64,000 bases of DNA from Rhodospirillales bacterium (GCA_018666775.1 JABIXC010000017.1:577451-641450); one strand, 5' to 3'. Shown: positions 1 to 8,797, numbered from the stretch's first letter. Numbers and translations: made by a program. Notes: a model not told the origin generated them from the letters alone.

Positions 1-44
1 ATCCCGGCGACAAGGAAGAAGCCAAAAGAATTAATTGCAAATAA
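1..44 (+). CDS. C-terminal end of a receptor-type protein carrying the RGGR/GMTC module (partial, cut by window edge)
   Basis: Reading in frame 3, the first 41 bases encode PGDKEEAKRINCK followed by a TAA stop at 42-44. The two bases before this (AT) are the end of a codon that would be Tyr if preceded by T. This matches the end of the C-terminal module of receptors elsewhere in the window (YPGHKGEAKTIVC at 14922 and YPGDGARAKKVAC at 12336), including the spacing to the final Cys. I infer that it is the last part of another solute-binding protein. The match covers only about 14 residues, so the gene family of the main body is unknown. A strong terminator follows at 61-90. Confidence 0.6.
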   Translation, partial: PGDKEEAKRINCK

Positions 45-60
45 CGTAAATAAAACTAAA

Positions 61-90
61 CCCCCGGGCCATTTGGTCCGGGGGTTTTTT
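61..90. terminator. Rho-independent terminator, probably bidirectional
   Basis: A 10-bp stem (61-70 with 75-84, one G-T pair) with loop ATTT is followed by six T on the plus strand. On the minus strand the stem is followed by TTTAGTTTTATTT. It therefore can end the plus-strand gene stopping at 44 and the minus-strand gene stopping at 110. Confidence 0.85.
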
Positions 91-109
91 ATTGGAAAGA
101 TGAAAAAGA

Positions 110-1831
110 TTAATTGGGAACGGGTTGAACGCCGCGCACCAGTTTTCCGGGCAGGTGTCCGGTTTCCTCGCCTTCGCGATAAATCGGCACACCGGACACA
201 ATCGTTGCAACGTATCCCTTCGCCCGCTGCAACAAACGCTTTGCCCCCATGGGCAGGTCATTGGCCATGTAGGGCCGTTCAATCTCCAAACGATCCATAT
301 CAATAATGTTGAAATCAGCCTTAAAGCCAACATCGATCATGCCCCGATCCAAAAGCCCGACCACGGCAGCGGTGTCGCTGGTTATTCGCTTTACCAGCCA
401 GCTGATATCAAGCGCGTCTTCGCCCCGGTCGCGGCCCCAATAGCTCAGCATAAAGGTTGAAAAACTGACATCGGAAATATGGGCAACATGGGCACCGCCA
501 TCGCTGACGGCGACCACAGAGCGGGGATGCTGGATCAGTTCCTTGCAGCCTTCAAGGTTATGGTGTCCATAGCCTGAATTGGGCGCAAACAGCATGCTGT
601 GACCATCATCTTCCAATAGATAATCATAGACAAAATCGAATGGATCACGCCCTGCCGCTTCTGCCAGCATATCAATGGAGGTTGAACGATCCGGTGCATA
701 ATTGGGTGGGTCACCAAATAGAAACATGAAATCAAAATTCTGGACCCGTTTAACCACGGTTTCATTTTTTTCATCTGCAGATTCTGAAAGCAATTTTTTC
801 TTAAAATCTGGATCGCGCATGATGGCGCCCTTTTTTTCCAAAGGTTCTTCGGCAATTTTTTTGTATGAGGGGTGGAAGCAGAAAGGATGGCGTTCCATAT
901 CCAGACCAAACAGCGTGCCCAATGGCCGGGGAATGGTCTGGGCGTAAACGGGATAGCCTTCTTCGGACAACCCATCGATCATTTCCATCGTATCGCGCCA
1001 GCCTTCCGGGTCCCTGATTCTCTGCAACACCGTGAGCGACAACGGGCGTTTTGATTCCGTGACCATTTGTCGGACAACTTTAAACTCTTCTTCGCGATCT
1101 TCAGGGCCAAGATTGAGGATCATTTGAAGAACCCCCCTGCCCGCATCGGTCAGGCCAAGGGCGATGCCCGACAATTCATCTGCATTTGCCCCCATGGATG
1201 GGATGGGCTCGCCTTTTTTTGTGCGGTGATTACGCGATAGAGAGGTGGAAAACCCCATGGCACCGGCCTTCACTGCCTCTACTGTCAGGCGGCGCATTTC
1301 AGCAATATCTTCATCCGTTGCGCGTTCACGGCGCACTGCCCGTTCCCCCATAACAAAGACGCGCATGGCCGAATGGGGAAGATAGGCACAAATATCAATA
1401 TCGTGGCGGCGGCGTTCAAGGGCATCCAGATAATCGGGAAAAGAATTCCAGTCCCATTTCAGCCCCTTACGCAGAACAGCGCCGGGGATATCTTCTACCC
1501 CTTCCATCAATTCCACCAAAACATCACGATCTTCGGCACGAACGGGGGCGAACCCTACGCCGCAATTGCCCATAACGGTAGTGGTCACCCCGTGCCACCC
1601 CGATGATAGCAACCGTTCATCCCAAATAGCCTGACCATCGTAATGGGAATGGATGTCCACGAAGCCAGGCGTTACCAAAAGGCCTGATGCATCGATTTCT
1701 TCTTTGGCTGGCCCTGAAACCGAGCCCACTTCGACAATTTTTCCATCGATGACAGCAATATCGGCTTCAAACAGCGGATTGCCCCGGCCATCGGCAATGG
1801 TGCCACCCCGAATAATCAGATCATACGTCAT
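110..1831 (-). CDS. Amidohydrolase of the N-acyl-D-amino-acid deacylase (D-aminoacylase) family
   Basis: A 573-residue cytoplasmic protein of the metal-dependent amidohydrolase superfamily. The N-terminus MTYDLIIRGGTIADG is the usual small beta domain. It is followed by the HSHYDGQ metal-binding HxH motif near residue 60 and, near the end, the SDGGAHVAH segment with the late metal/catalytic residues typical of D-aminoacylase relatives. I chose the ATG at 1831 because it has AGGATAGGA just upstream and begins the conserved domain; an extension of 17 codons upstream is possible but unsupported. Relatives hydrolyse N-acyl-D-amino acids or other amides; the substrate here cannot be read from sequence. 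The gene is monocistronic and divergent from the TctC gene at 2073. Confidence 0.85.
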   Translation of the reverse strand: MTYDLIIRGGTIADGRGNPLFEADIAVIDGKIVEVGSVSGPAKEEIDASGLLVTPGFVDIHSHYDGQAIWDERLLSSGWHGVTTTVMGNCGVGFAPVRAEDRDVLVELMEGVEDIPGAVLRKGLKWDWNSFPDYLDALERRRHDIDICAYLPHSAMRVFVMGERAVRRERATDEDIAEMRRLTVEAVKAGAMGFSTSLSRNHRTKKGEPIPSMGANADELSGIALGLTDAGRGVLQMILNLGPEDREEEFKVVRQMVTESKRPLSLTVLQRIRDPEGWRDTMEMIDGLSEEGYPVYAQTIPRPLGTLFGLDMERHPFCFHPSYKKIAEEPLEKKGAIMRDPDFKKKLLSESADEKNETVVKRVQNFDFMFLFGDPPNYAPDRSTSIDMLAEAAGRDPFDFVYDYLLEDDGHSMLFAPNSGYGHHNLEGCKELIQHPRSVVAVSDGGAHVAHISDVSFSTFMLSYWGRDRGEDALDISWLVKRITSDTAAVVGLLDRGMIDVGFKADFNIIDMDRLEIERPYMANDLPMGAKRLLQRAKGYVATIVSGVPIYREGEETGHLPGKLVRGVQPVPN

Positions 1832-2072
1832 GTAAATTCCTATCCTGAGCGTCCCAAATGCGTTGTGCACCATCATAGCCACAGCCTGCCCGCAGCAGCA
1901 ATATGGGCTTTTTCTCTGATTACTCCCGATTTTGAAGAATTATAGACAGACTCTCCATTGCCAGACCGGGTTTCACTGGTAAACTTATCTTTGTAAACGC
2001 CAAACAACACAATGAATGGCCCAATAGACAAGCTTGAATGGGCGGCGGCCATTTTTTAAAGGAGAGTACAAC

Positions 2073-3200
2073 ATGTCTCAAAATCTTCGTGCATGGACAA
2101 TTGCCTGTCTGGGCATCCTTGCTATTGGGGGCGCGGTAATCAGTGATGCCAGCGCCCAATCTCTTGAACGATTTTACAAGGTAAAAGGGCTTCGCATTGT
2201 CGTCGGCTCTGGGGCTGGTGGTGGGTATGATACCTACACCCGGGCCTTTGGACGCCATTATACAAACCACCTGCCCGGGAACCCGCGCATTGTGGTCCAG
2301 AACATGCCAGGGGCCAGCGGCATCCGTGCAACCAACTGGGTCTACAACAAGGCACCAAAAGATGGTTCCGTTATTATGGCAACCTATCAGTCCTTGATCG
2401 ATGAAAACCTTTTGGGCAACCGCAAGGTAAAATTCGATGTTAAAAAATTGGGCTGGCTTGGGTCTATCGGCAAAACCCACCATCTTTGCGTGAGCTGGAA
2501 AGCCCGCAGCAAAATCACCAATATCAAGCAGGCCATCGGCAAGGAATTGACCGTATCGGCCACGGGGCGGTCCGGTAATTCGGCGACGGTGCCATTGTTG
2601 CTAAATCAAAGTGTCGGTACCAAATTCAAGGTTATTGCTGGGTACTCCACCACGGGTTCCAGACTTGCGCTGGAACGCGGCGAAGTGGATGTCATCTGCG
2701 GTCTTGGCTATTCAACATTGAAGGCATCAAACCCTGATTGGTTTATCAAGAAAAGAGTCAATGTCATCGCCCAAATCGCGCTGACCCGGCACAAGGAATT
2801 CCCCAATGTGCCGAATGCCATGGAACTGGTTAGCGCCAGTGATAAAAAGGTCTATCAATTCTTTGGTGTGGCACAGCAAATGGGCCGTCCCTACACGGCA
2901 CCTCCGGGGCTCGCACCTGATCGGCTTAAAGCCCTTCGGGTTGGGTTCAACAACACGGTGAAAGACAAGGCATTCCTTAAAGACATGGGCAGACTTCGTC
3001 TTTCCGTTGATCCCCTGACCGGTCAGGAAATGGAAGCCCTGATCGAGAAGTTGTACCAGTACTCCCCAGACGTTCTGGACCGAGTTGGTAAACTGCTTGG
3101 GGTCGCCAAAAAAGAACGCATCTTTGCCTGCAAAAAGTTCTCCAAGAGACCAAAGAAGTGCAAGAAAAAGAAAAAGAAGAAAAAGAAGAAAAAATCCTGA
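2073..3200 (+). CDS. Orphan TctC/Bug-type receptor with a C-x9-C and poly-lysine tail
   Basis: A 375-residue periplasmic solute-binding protein of the tripartite tricarboxylate transporter (TctC/Bug) family. A signal peptide occupies about residues 1-29 (cleavage after ASAQ). The family hallmark VGSGAGGGYDTYTR follows, then NMPGASGIRATNWVYN, which forms part of the ligand pocket for carboxylates. The start at 2073 has AAAGGAGAG upstream. No TctA/TctB gene is adjacent, so it must use a membrane unit elsewhere, perhaps the one at 31556-33543. Oddity: the usual fold ends near residue 345 and is followed by a basic tail with two Cys nine residues apart and then about eleven consecutive Lys before a final Ser. 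The same arrangement recurs in the receptor at 55340. Confidence 0.88.
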   Translation: MSQNLRAWTIACLGILAIGGAVISDASAQSLERFYKVKGLRIVVGSGAGGGYDTYTRAFGRHYTNHLPGNPRIVVQNMPGASGIRATNWVYNKAPKDGSVIMATYQSLIDENLLGNRKVKFDVKKLGWLGSIGKTHHLCVSWKARSKITNIKQAIGKELTVSATGRSGNSATVPLLLNQSVGTKFKVIAGYSTTGSRLALERGEVDVICGLGYSTLKASNPDWFIKKRVNVIAQIALTRHKEFPNVPNAMELVSASDKKVYQFFGVAQQMGRPYTAPPGLAPDRLKALRVGFNNTVKDKAFLKDMGRLRLSVDPLTGQEMEALIEKLYQYSPDVLDRVGKLLGVAKKERIFACKKFSKRPKKCKKKKKKKKKKKS

Positions 3201-3222
3201 TCATCAGGGTTTAAACAAATTT

Positions 3223-3256
3223 CCCCCTCTGGCTTATGCCGGAGGGGGTGTTTGTT
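3223..3256 (+). terminator. Rho-independent terminator after the TctC gene
   Basis: An 11-bp stem (3223-3233 with 3238-3248, loop TTAT) is followed by a T-rich run TGTTTGTTTA. It lies only about 20 bases before the start codon at 3269, so transcription of that gene needs read-through or a promoter overlapping the terminator. Confidence 0.75.
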
Positions 3257-3268
3257 TAGTCTTTACCG

Positions 3269-4372
3269 ATGAAAATCACCGCGATTGAGCCAATCTTGAT
3301 CAAGCTGCCCTATGAACATGGGGCACCAAAGCCCCCTATGGGTGCCGGCCCTGTACGTGAAACCATGGACGCACTTTTGCTTCGGGTTGAAACGGACAAA
3401 GGGATCACGGGCTGGGGCGAAGCATTTGGCTTTGCCACCACACCGGTCACCATTTCTGCCATTGAAAATGCCCTGACACCATTGGTCATTGGTCAGGATG
3501 TCGACGACATAGAAAAACTGACCACCACCATCAAACGCAAAATGCAAAATATGATGCATGGCGGGCCTGCGCGATTTGCCGTTTCTGCCCTTGACATTGC
3601 GCTATGGGATATTCGTGGCAAAGCCATGGGAGAGCCGGTCTGGAAACTGCTAAATGACAAGGCAACCAGAGATTATGTGCCGGCCTATGCCAGCCTGTTA
3701 AAGCTTGGCGAACCAGACCGGGTATCCAAAATATGTGATGCGGCCCTTGAAAGGGGTTACCGCCATATCAAACTTCATGAACGCACGGTTGAAGCCACCA
3801 ACGCAGCACGAGAGGCCATCGGCCCAGATGTTTCATTGATGGTTGATACCAATTGCGCATGGACTGTGGATGAAGCCATAGCAATGGCGCAACAGATGCG
3901 CCCCCTGAACCTTACATGGCTTGAAGAGCCAATATCACCCCCCGATGATTACGCTGGCCTTGCCCGGGTCCGCTGTGAAGGCGGTGTGCCTGTGGCCGTC
4001 GGTGAAAATCTTGGAAACCCCATGGATGTTCATTGGCTGGCAGGTGAAAATGCAGCAGATTTCATCCAGCCAAGTGTCGTCAAACTGGGCGGCATCAGTG
4101 ATGTCTGGAAAACCCAGGCTTATGCAAAAACGAAAGGCATCCGTGTGATGCCCCATTCCCCATTCGTCGGTCCCGGCCTGATCGCGACCATCCACATTGT
4201 CGCTGCCATGGAAGATGATGTCTGGTGTGAACACCGTTATTGCGATCTTGGGGCCGACCCGCTTAAAGGCACTGCCCCGTTTGTTGATGGCAATCTTATG
4301 GTCCCCCAAAAACCGGGGCTTGGGATTGAAATGGATATGGACATCGTTGAACGGTATCGTACAAAACCATAA
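3269..4372 (+). CDS. Mandelate racemase/muconate lactonizing enzyme family protein
   Basis: A 367-residue enolase-superfamily enzyme. It has the N-terminal capping domain (1 to about 125) and a TIM-barrel with metal ligands visible as D in VDTNCAW, E in WLEEP and E in VGENLG. The general-base His sits in MPHSPF. The superfamily abstracts a proton alpha to a carboxylate (acid-sugar dehydration, racemisation or cycloisomerisation). The usual KxK motif at the end of the second barrel strand reads KLH here, so the second base is a His rather than a Lys. The start codon has no convincing ribosome site nearby. The gene is followed 17 bases later by a cupin gene in the same direction, probably co-transcribed. 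Confidence 0.85.
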   Translation: MKITAIEPILIKLPYEHGAPKPPMGAGPVRETMDALLLRVETDKGITGWGEAFGFATTPVTISAIENALTPLVIGQDVDDIEKLTTTIKRKMQNMMHGGPARFAVSALDIALWDIRGKAMGEPVWKLLNDKATRDYVPAYASLLKLGEPDRVSKICDAALERGYRHIKLHERTVEATNAAREAIGPDVSLMVDTNCAWTVDEAIAMAQQMRPLNLTWLEEPISPPDDYAGLARVRCEGGVPVAVGENLGNPMDVHWLAGENAADFIQPSVVKLGGISDVWKTQAYAKTKGIRVMPHSPFVGPGLIATIHIVAAMEDDVWCEHRYCDLGADPLKGTAPFVDGNLMVPQKPGLGIEMDMDIVERYRTKP

Positions 4373-4389
4373 AAATTGGGAGGACAATC

Positions 4390-4869
4390 ATGACCCAGAT
4401 AGAAAATAGCCGGCCAGATTTGGATAAAGCACCAAAGCCAGACCCATTCAGACTTCGGGCGCAGCTTGTGGATGAAGGCAGTAAATCATGGGTGTTGGGC
4501 GAAACCGAAAACATGCAGATTAAAATCCGTGTTTATTCACCCAATGGTGGCGAAAATGCCATGCATGCCCATCACAATCAGGACCACAGTTTCGTTATTT
4601 TACAAGGCACAGCCCGGTTTTATGGCGCCCAGGGTGACACCTGGGATTTGGGCCGGAACGAAGGGCTGATGTTGCCCGATGGGGCTTATTATTGTTTTAA
4701 AAATTCTGGTGAAGAGCCTTTGGTTGTTTTGCGCATTGCCGCCAATATGCCCCATAAGGGCGACCCCCAAAAACGGCTTGGCATTGAGGGAAATCAGATT
4801 GATCCCCATACGCCAGAAAACAAACGTCCTGAAAAAATTGTTTATCGTGAAGGTGAGTTTTACGAATAA
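4390..4869 (+). CDS. Single-domain cupin protein
   Basis: A 159-residue soluble protein with one cupin barrel at about residues 45-120. Metal-ligand candidates are in MHAHHNQDHSF, and the second motif lies around LPDGAYYCF. The N-terminal 30 residues look disordered. It is clearly paralogous to the cupin at 56565: both share HSF-ILQG-ARFYG and EPLVVLRI. A GGGAGG ribosome site lies 6 bases before the ATG. Next to an enolase-superfamily enzyme it may act on a sugar-acid or aromatic-acid derivative, but enzyme versus binding role is not resolved. Confidence 0.8.
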   Translation: MTQIENSRPDLDKAPKPDPFRLRAQLVDEGSKSWVLGETENMQIKIRVYSPNGGENAMHAHHNQDHSFVILQGTARFYGAQGDTWDLGRNEGLMLPDGAYYCFKNSGEEPLVVLRIAANMPHKGDPQKRLGIEGNQIDPHTPENKRPEKIVYREGEFYE

Positions 4870-4905
4870 ACGGAGAAACCCACAAAGCCCAAACGGGGCC
4901 TAGGC

Positions 4906-5829
4906 CTAACGTATCATTAGAACGACTTTGCCCCGGACATGGCCCGTTTTGCTTAATTCCTGCGCTTGCGCTGCTTCGGCCAAGGGGAATGCTTTGATCT
5001 CAGGTGGCTTCAGTGCACCCATATTCACCAAAAGGGCCACTTTATCTAAAAGGGCACGGCTTCGTTTAACATCGGGGCGCAGAACCTCCACGTTACCCGG
5101 TGCCTTAAAACCTTTAGGCCCGCGCGCAATATGGACAAGGCGACCTCCAGGTTTTAAAACAGCACAACTACGGGCCTGAACATCCCCACCAACGGTGTCA
5201 AACACCACATCACAGGGCGGACAAGCTTTCGCAAAATCAACACTGTTATAATCGATGACGTCATCGGCCCCTAAACCCCCTACGTAATCATGATTTTGGG
5301 CACTGGCGGTGACAATGACATGGGCACCAACATTATGGGCAATTTGCACTGCCATGCTGCCAACCCCACCGGCCCCGCCATGGATCAAAATGGTTTCACC
5401 TTCATCAAGGCGTGCGGTTTCTATTGATACCAGTGCCGTTAATCCACCAAGCGCCATAGCAGCGGCTTCTGCATGGCTGATTGCATCTGGTTTTTTTGCA
5501 ATGATGGATGCTTTCATGGCAATGGCCTGGGCACACGCACCTTCTTGACCCTGATCGGTTACCCCGAACACTTCATCACCTGGATGAAAATCTGTTACAT
5601 CAGGTGCGACAACACGCACAACACCAGAAAAGTCGCGCCCGGGAATATGCGGCAAGGTGATCCAGTCTGCATTGCTGTATTGGCCTTCGCGGACCTTCCA
5701 ATCTGCTGGGTTAATGCTTGCAGCTGCAATGTCGATGACAACTTCACCGGGGCCCGCGACAGGGTCCAGAACATCACGGAAGTGCAACACCTCCGGTCCG
5801 CCATATTCATCGATTTGGATTGCCTTCAT
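4906..5829 (-). CDS. NADP-dependent medium-chain oxidoreductase (quinone oxidoreductase-like)
   Basis: A 307-residue zinc-independent medium-chain dehydrogenase/reductase. The GroES-like N-terminal domain carries HIPGRDFSGVV. The nucleotide-binding Rossmann domain is marked by ILIHGGAGGVGSMAVQIA near residue 148. No structural or catalytic zinc Cys cluster is present, which fits the quinone/enoyl reductase branch. It is the last gene of the ABC importer operon (start 11 bases after the ATPase stop), suggesting it reduces a product of the imported compound. Confidence 0.85.
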   Translation of the reverse strand: MKAIQIDEYGGPEVLHFRDVLDPVAGPGEVVIDIAAASINPADWKVREGQYSNADWITLPHIPGRDFSGVVRVVAPDVTDFHPGDEVFGVTDQGQEGACAQAIAMKASIIAKKPDAISHAEAAAMALGGLTALVSIETARLDEGETILIHGGAGGVGSMAVQIAHNVGAHVIVTASAQNHDYVGGLGADDVIDYNSVDFAKACPPCDVVFDTVGGDVQARSCAVLKPGGRLVHIARGPKGFKAPGNVEVLRPDVKRSRALLDKVALLVNMGALKPPEIKAFPLAEAAQAQELSKTGHVRGKVVLMIR

Positions 5830-5839
5830 GGCAGATCAA

Positions 5840-6961
5840 TCAAGCTGCGATTTCGCCGGCTTCGGCAAGGCCAACACATTTATCAGGGGGCAGAGTGATA
5901 TTAACCATAGCACCAATTTCAAAATCGCATTCCGGATTGGCCCGGACGCGAATTTCTTCATCCCCGGCCTCAATCAGATAATCGATCACTTCACCTAAGA
6001 ATATGCGGTTGGTAATCTTGCCCTCAAAATGATTGCCACCCTCAGCCGGTGCCTTATCAGACAGGACCACGTCTTCGGGACGAATGACAATAATAATATC
6101 ATCCTTCAACGATGCATTTTTTGAGAACAAACAGCGGATAATGCCATGGGGTGTGGCCACAGTTCCCATGCCATCCCCGGCGACGGCACTTTCGACAAAA
6201 CCCCGCAGGAAATTAGTGGAGCCCACAAAGCCTGCAACAAATTCTGTAATTGGCTTGTGATAAATATCATAAGGTGCGCCGCGTTGGATAACATGGCCAG
6301 AATTCATAACCGCGATTTCATTGGATAACGCCAATGCTTCCCCTTGGTCATGGGTGACATACAAGGTGGTGATGTCGAGTTCCAGCTGCAGACGCTTCAG
6401 TTCAAACCGCATTTGTTCACGCAGTTTTGCATCCAGATTGGAAAGCGGTTCATCCAGCAATAAAAGCTTTGGCTCACGGACAAGGCCACGGGCAAGAGCC
6501 AGACGCTGTTGCTGGCCCCCTGAAAGCTGGGTTGATGAACGTTTTTCATAACCTTCGAGGCGAACCATTTCCAAAGCACGGGCGACCATTTTTTCAATTT
6601 CGCCATTGGTGTATTTCTGGTCCTGGGAAACGCGCATAGGAAAAGCAACATTCTCGAACACCGACATATGCGGCCAAATGGCATAGCTTTGAAATACCAT
6701 GCCAATGCCCCGACGGTTTGCAGGCACATTAATATTTTGTGCCGCATCAAACACAATTGTTCCATCAATGATGATGCGTCCCGCATCGGGTTTTTCCAAT
6801 CCGGCAACCGACCGCAATGTTGTTGTCTTGCCGCACCCTGATGGGCCCAGTAGCGTCAACAAATTACCGGTATCTAGTTCCAGGGACACACCACCAACGG
6901 CGGCCACCGTGGAACCATCACGGGTAATGAAGGTTTTCTCCAGCGCTTCAATGGTCAGCAT
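5840..6961 (-). CDS. ABC transporter ATPase (ferric/phosphonate/polyamine-type importer)
   Basis: A 373-residue ABC ATPase with Walker A GPSGCGKTT (near 38), Q-loop in VFQSYAIWPHM, signature LSGGQQQRLALARGL, Walker B LLLLDEPLSNLD and switch His in YVTHDQGEALAL. Residues from about 240 form a TOBE/OB regulatory domain. This length and layout is typical of importers of the PotA/FbpC class. It lies between the fused permease gene and the oxidoreductase gene, all in one direction. As the only ABC ATPase in the window, it could also serve the orphan permease at 23214. Confidence 0.93.
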   Translation of the reverse strand: MLTIEALEKTFITRDGSTVAAVGGVSLELDTGNLLTLLGPSGCGKTTTLRSVAGLEKPDAGRIIIDGTIVFDAAQNINVPANRRGIGMVFQSYAIWPHMSVFENVAFPMRVSQDQKYTNGEIEKMVARALEMVRLEGYEKRSSTQLSGGQQQRLALARGLVREPKLLLLDEPLSNLDAKLREQMRFELKRLQLELDITTLYVTHDQGEALALSNEIAVMNSGHVIQRGAPYDIYHKPITEFVAGFVGSTNFLRGFVESAVAGDGMGTVATPHGIIRCLFSKNASLKDDIIIVIRPEDVVLSDKAPAEGGNHFEGKITNRIFLGEVIDYLIEAGDEEIRVRANPECDFEIGAMVNITLPPDKCVGLAEAGEIAA

Positions 6962-6994
6962 TACGTCTTACTCCTTTGCAACCAACCGGTGTTC

Positions 6995-8734
6995 TTAACC
7001 CCGTTTGGAGACTTTATTTTCCATATACCGCATCAAGCCAACGATCATGACCAGCGGAACAATTTGAATGACACTGATGGCGGCAACATTACCGAAGCTG
7101 CCCCCTTCTTCCCAAAGGGTCAGGCTGATGGTGCCCAGAACCTGGGTTGTTGGGCCGGCCAAGAACAGCGATGCTGTTAATTCACGAACGCCCATCACAA
7201 ATATATAAAGCCAAGCCGCCATCAACACCGGCGACATCAATGGCATCAACACACGCCGGAAAGTCTGCATTAATGTGGCACCAGAAACCTCGGCCACTTC
7301 TTCCAGTTCTTTATGAATTTGGATCATGCCGCCAGAGGCAAACCGCATGCCATAGGGCAAATACATGGTCACGTAGGCAATCAAGAGAATCCAGATCGTG
7401 TTGTAAACCGGAATGGGCAAGATCAAATAGGCAAACAGAATGGATGCGCCAATGATCACACTGGGGATGGCAATGGGAATGAACGCGATGGCATCCAGGG
7501 TCCAGGCATATTTCATTCGCGTGCGCTGCACGATCCAGGCCATAACGAAGCCCAGAAACACAACGATGGTCGCCGACATGGCCCCAAGCATCGCGCTGTT
7601 CTTAAGGCCGCTCAGGAATACCGGGTATTCCAAAATATAAACGTAGCTTTCCAGTGTAAAATCTTTGATCAAATCCACATTGGGCACCGTCTTGAAGTAG
7701 AACGACTGCCAGACCAGCGTAAACAGCGGCAGGCCCAAAGCCAAAACAAACACAAGCCCTGTCATAATGGTGACCGGCCAACGCCAGACACCAAGGCGAA
7801 GCGGCGTTGGCATATAGCCCTTACCGGTGATGGTGGCATAGGCTTCGGCATGGCGGGTCGCGCGACGATAAAAATAAACGCCGATGATGCAGATCGCCAG
7901 CAACGTCAGCCCAAGAGCCGATGAATAGCCGAATTCTGGCGGCGCTTCTGCGATGGCATCTCGAATTTCTGTTGTAAACACATTGATGCCGCTGGGCTGA
8001 CCCAACAGCAAGGGAACCTCAAATGATTCAATGGCACGGACAAAGATCAACAAAAGGGTCGATAGCAGCGCTGGCTTTAACAAAGGCATGGTAACCCGTC
8101 GTGTCACCTGCCAGTTTTTAGCGCCCGACACCACGGCGGCTTCTTCCATGCGGATATCCAGAACCCGGAAGGCTGGCCCCATCAAAAGATAAGCTAGTGG
8201 GAAATAATGGGATGATAGAACCCAGATCATCCCGCCCATGGTAAAAATATCAAACGGCGCTTCTGTGAGCCCGAACATGCTTTTCAGCACATCGTTGCCC
8301 CAACCAATATTCGGACTGAGCGTTAAGGCCCAGGCCATCGCAATGATTAGCCCCGGAATGGCAAAGGCGATCAGGGAAAGACCGTGAAAAATGCTTCGCC
8401 CGGGTGCATCAGTGCGTTCAACCACCCAGGCAATTGCCACACCAACCACAAGGGTCAGTGCCGATGATCCAATCGCAAAGATGACGGAATTTTCAACAAG
8501 GTTCCACAGGTGATCAACTGTGTAGGCATTAATAAAATTATCAAATGTAAATGCGCCGGGACCCTCGGGGGTGTCTTCTGCAAAGGCAACATAAAGAAGG
8601 GATGCCAGTGGAACAAAAACCAGCCAAAGACACAAAAGCGCACAGGCAATAATCACAAACCGGCTTACGGTCAGCCATTCAGAAAAACGCATAAGAGCGT
8701 TCTTTTTCATAGGGATTGTAGGAAGGCTGGACAT
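6995..8734 (-). CDS. ABC transporter permease, two fused inner-membrane domains
   Basis: A 579-residue inner-membrane protein made of two tandem BPD-type permease domains (about 20-300 and 330-570), as in AfuB/ThiP-like iron and family-1 importers. EAA-loop sequences that contact the ATPase are visible as EEAAVVSGAKNWQVTRRVTM and EEVAEVSGATLMQTFRRVLM. I place the start at the ATG at 8734 (GGGGG upstream) rather than the TTG ten codons earlier. It is separated from the upstream receptor gene by a strong hairpin at 8754-8776. Confidence 0.9.
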   Translation of the reverse strand: MSSLPTIPMKKNALMRFSEWLTVSRFVIIACALLCLWLVFVPLASLLYVAFAEDTPEGPGAFTFDNFINAYTVDHLWNLVENSVIFAIGSSALTLVVGVAIAWVVERTDAPGRSIFHGLSLIAFAIPGLIIAMAWALTLSPNIGWGNDVLKSMFGLTEAPFDIFTMGGMIWVLSSHYFPLAYLLMGPAFRVLDIRMEEAAVVSGAKNWQVTRRVTMPLLKPALLSTLLLIFVRAIESFEVPLLLGQPSGINVFTTEIRDAIAEAPPEFGYSSALGLTLLAICIIGVYFYRRATRHAEAYATITGKGYMPTPLRLGVWRWPVTIMTGLVFVLALGLPLFTLVWQSFYFKTVPNVDLIKDFTLESYVYILEYPVFLSGLKNSAMLGAMSATIVVFLGFVMAWIVQRTRMKYAWTLDAIAFIPIAIPSVIIGASILFAYLILPIPVYNTIWILLIAYVTMYLPYGMRFASGGMIQIHKELEEVAEVSGATLMQTFRRVLMPLMSPVLMAAWLYIFVMGVRELTASLFLAGPTTQVLGTISLTLWEEGGSFGNVAAISVIQIVPLVMIVGLMRYMENKVSKRG

Positions 8735-8753
8735 TGATACCCCCAACTTAAAC

Positions 8754-8776
8754 AGCGGGGGCAACCAGCCCCCGCT
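8754..8776 (-). promoter_or_regulatory. Intercistronic hairpin between receptor and permease genes
   Basis: A perfect 9-bp inverted repeat AGCGGGGGC/GCCCCCGCT with a 5-base loop sits between the receptor stop (8798) and the permease start (8734). There is no strong T run, so it resembles a partial terminator or mRNA-stabilising element. Such elements commonly give a receptor gene higher expression than its membrane components. Confidence 0.65.
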
Positions 8777-8797
8777 ACTTTAAGAAACGCGATTACT

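Noticed and set aside
535..975. Open frames inside the D-aminoacylase gene in other registers
   Set aside because: They overlap a gene with clear family motifs, have no ribosome sites and show atypical residue composition.
1920..2483. 187-codon minus-strand frame overlapping the TctC gene
   Set aside because: It is antisense to a well-supported receptor with signal peptide and family motifs; its translation shows no domain.
7313..7924. 203-codon plus-strand frame antisense to the ABC permease
   Set aside because: It is His/Gln/Asn-rich shadow sequence with no recognisable domain, opposite a typical permease.
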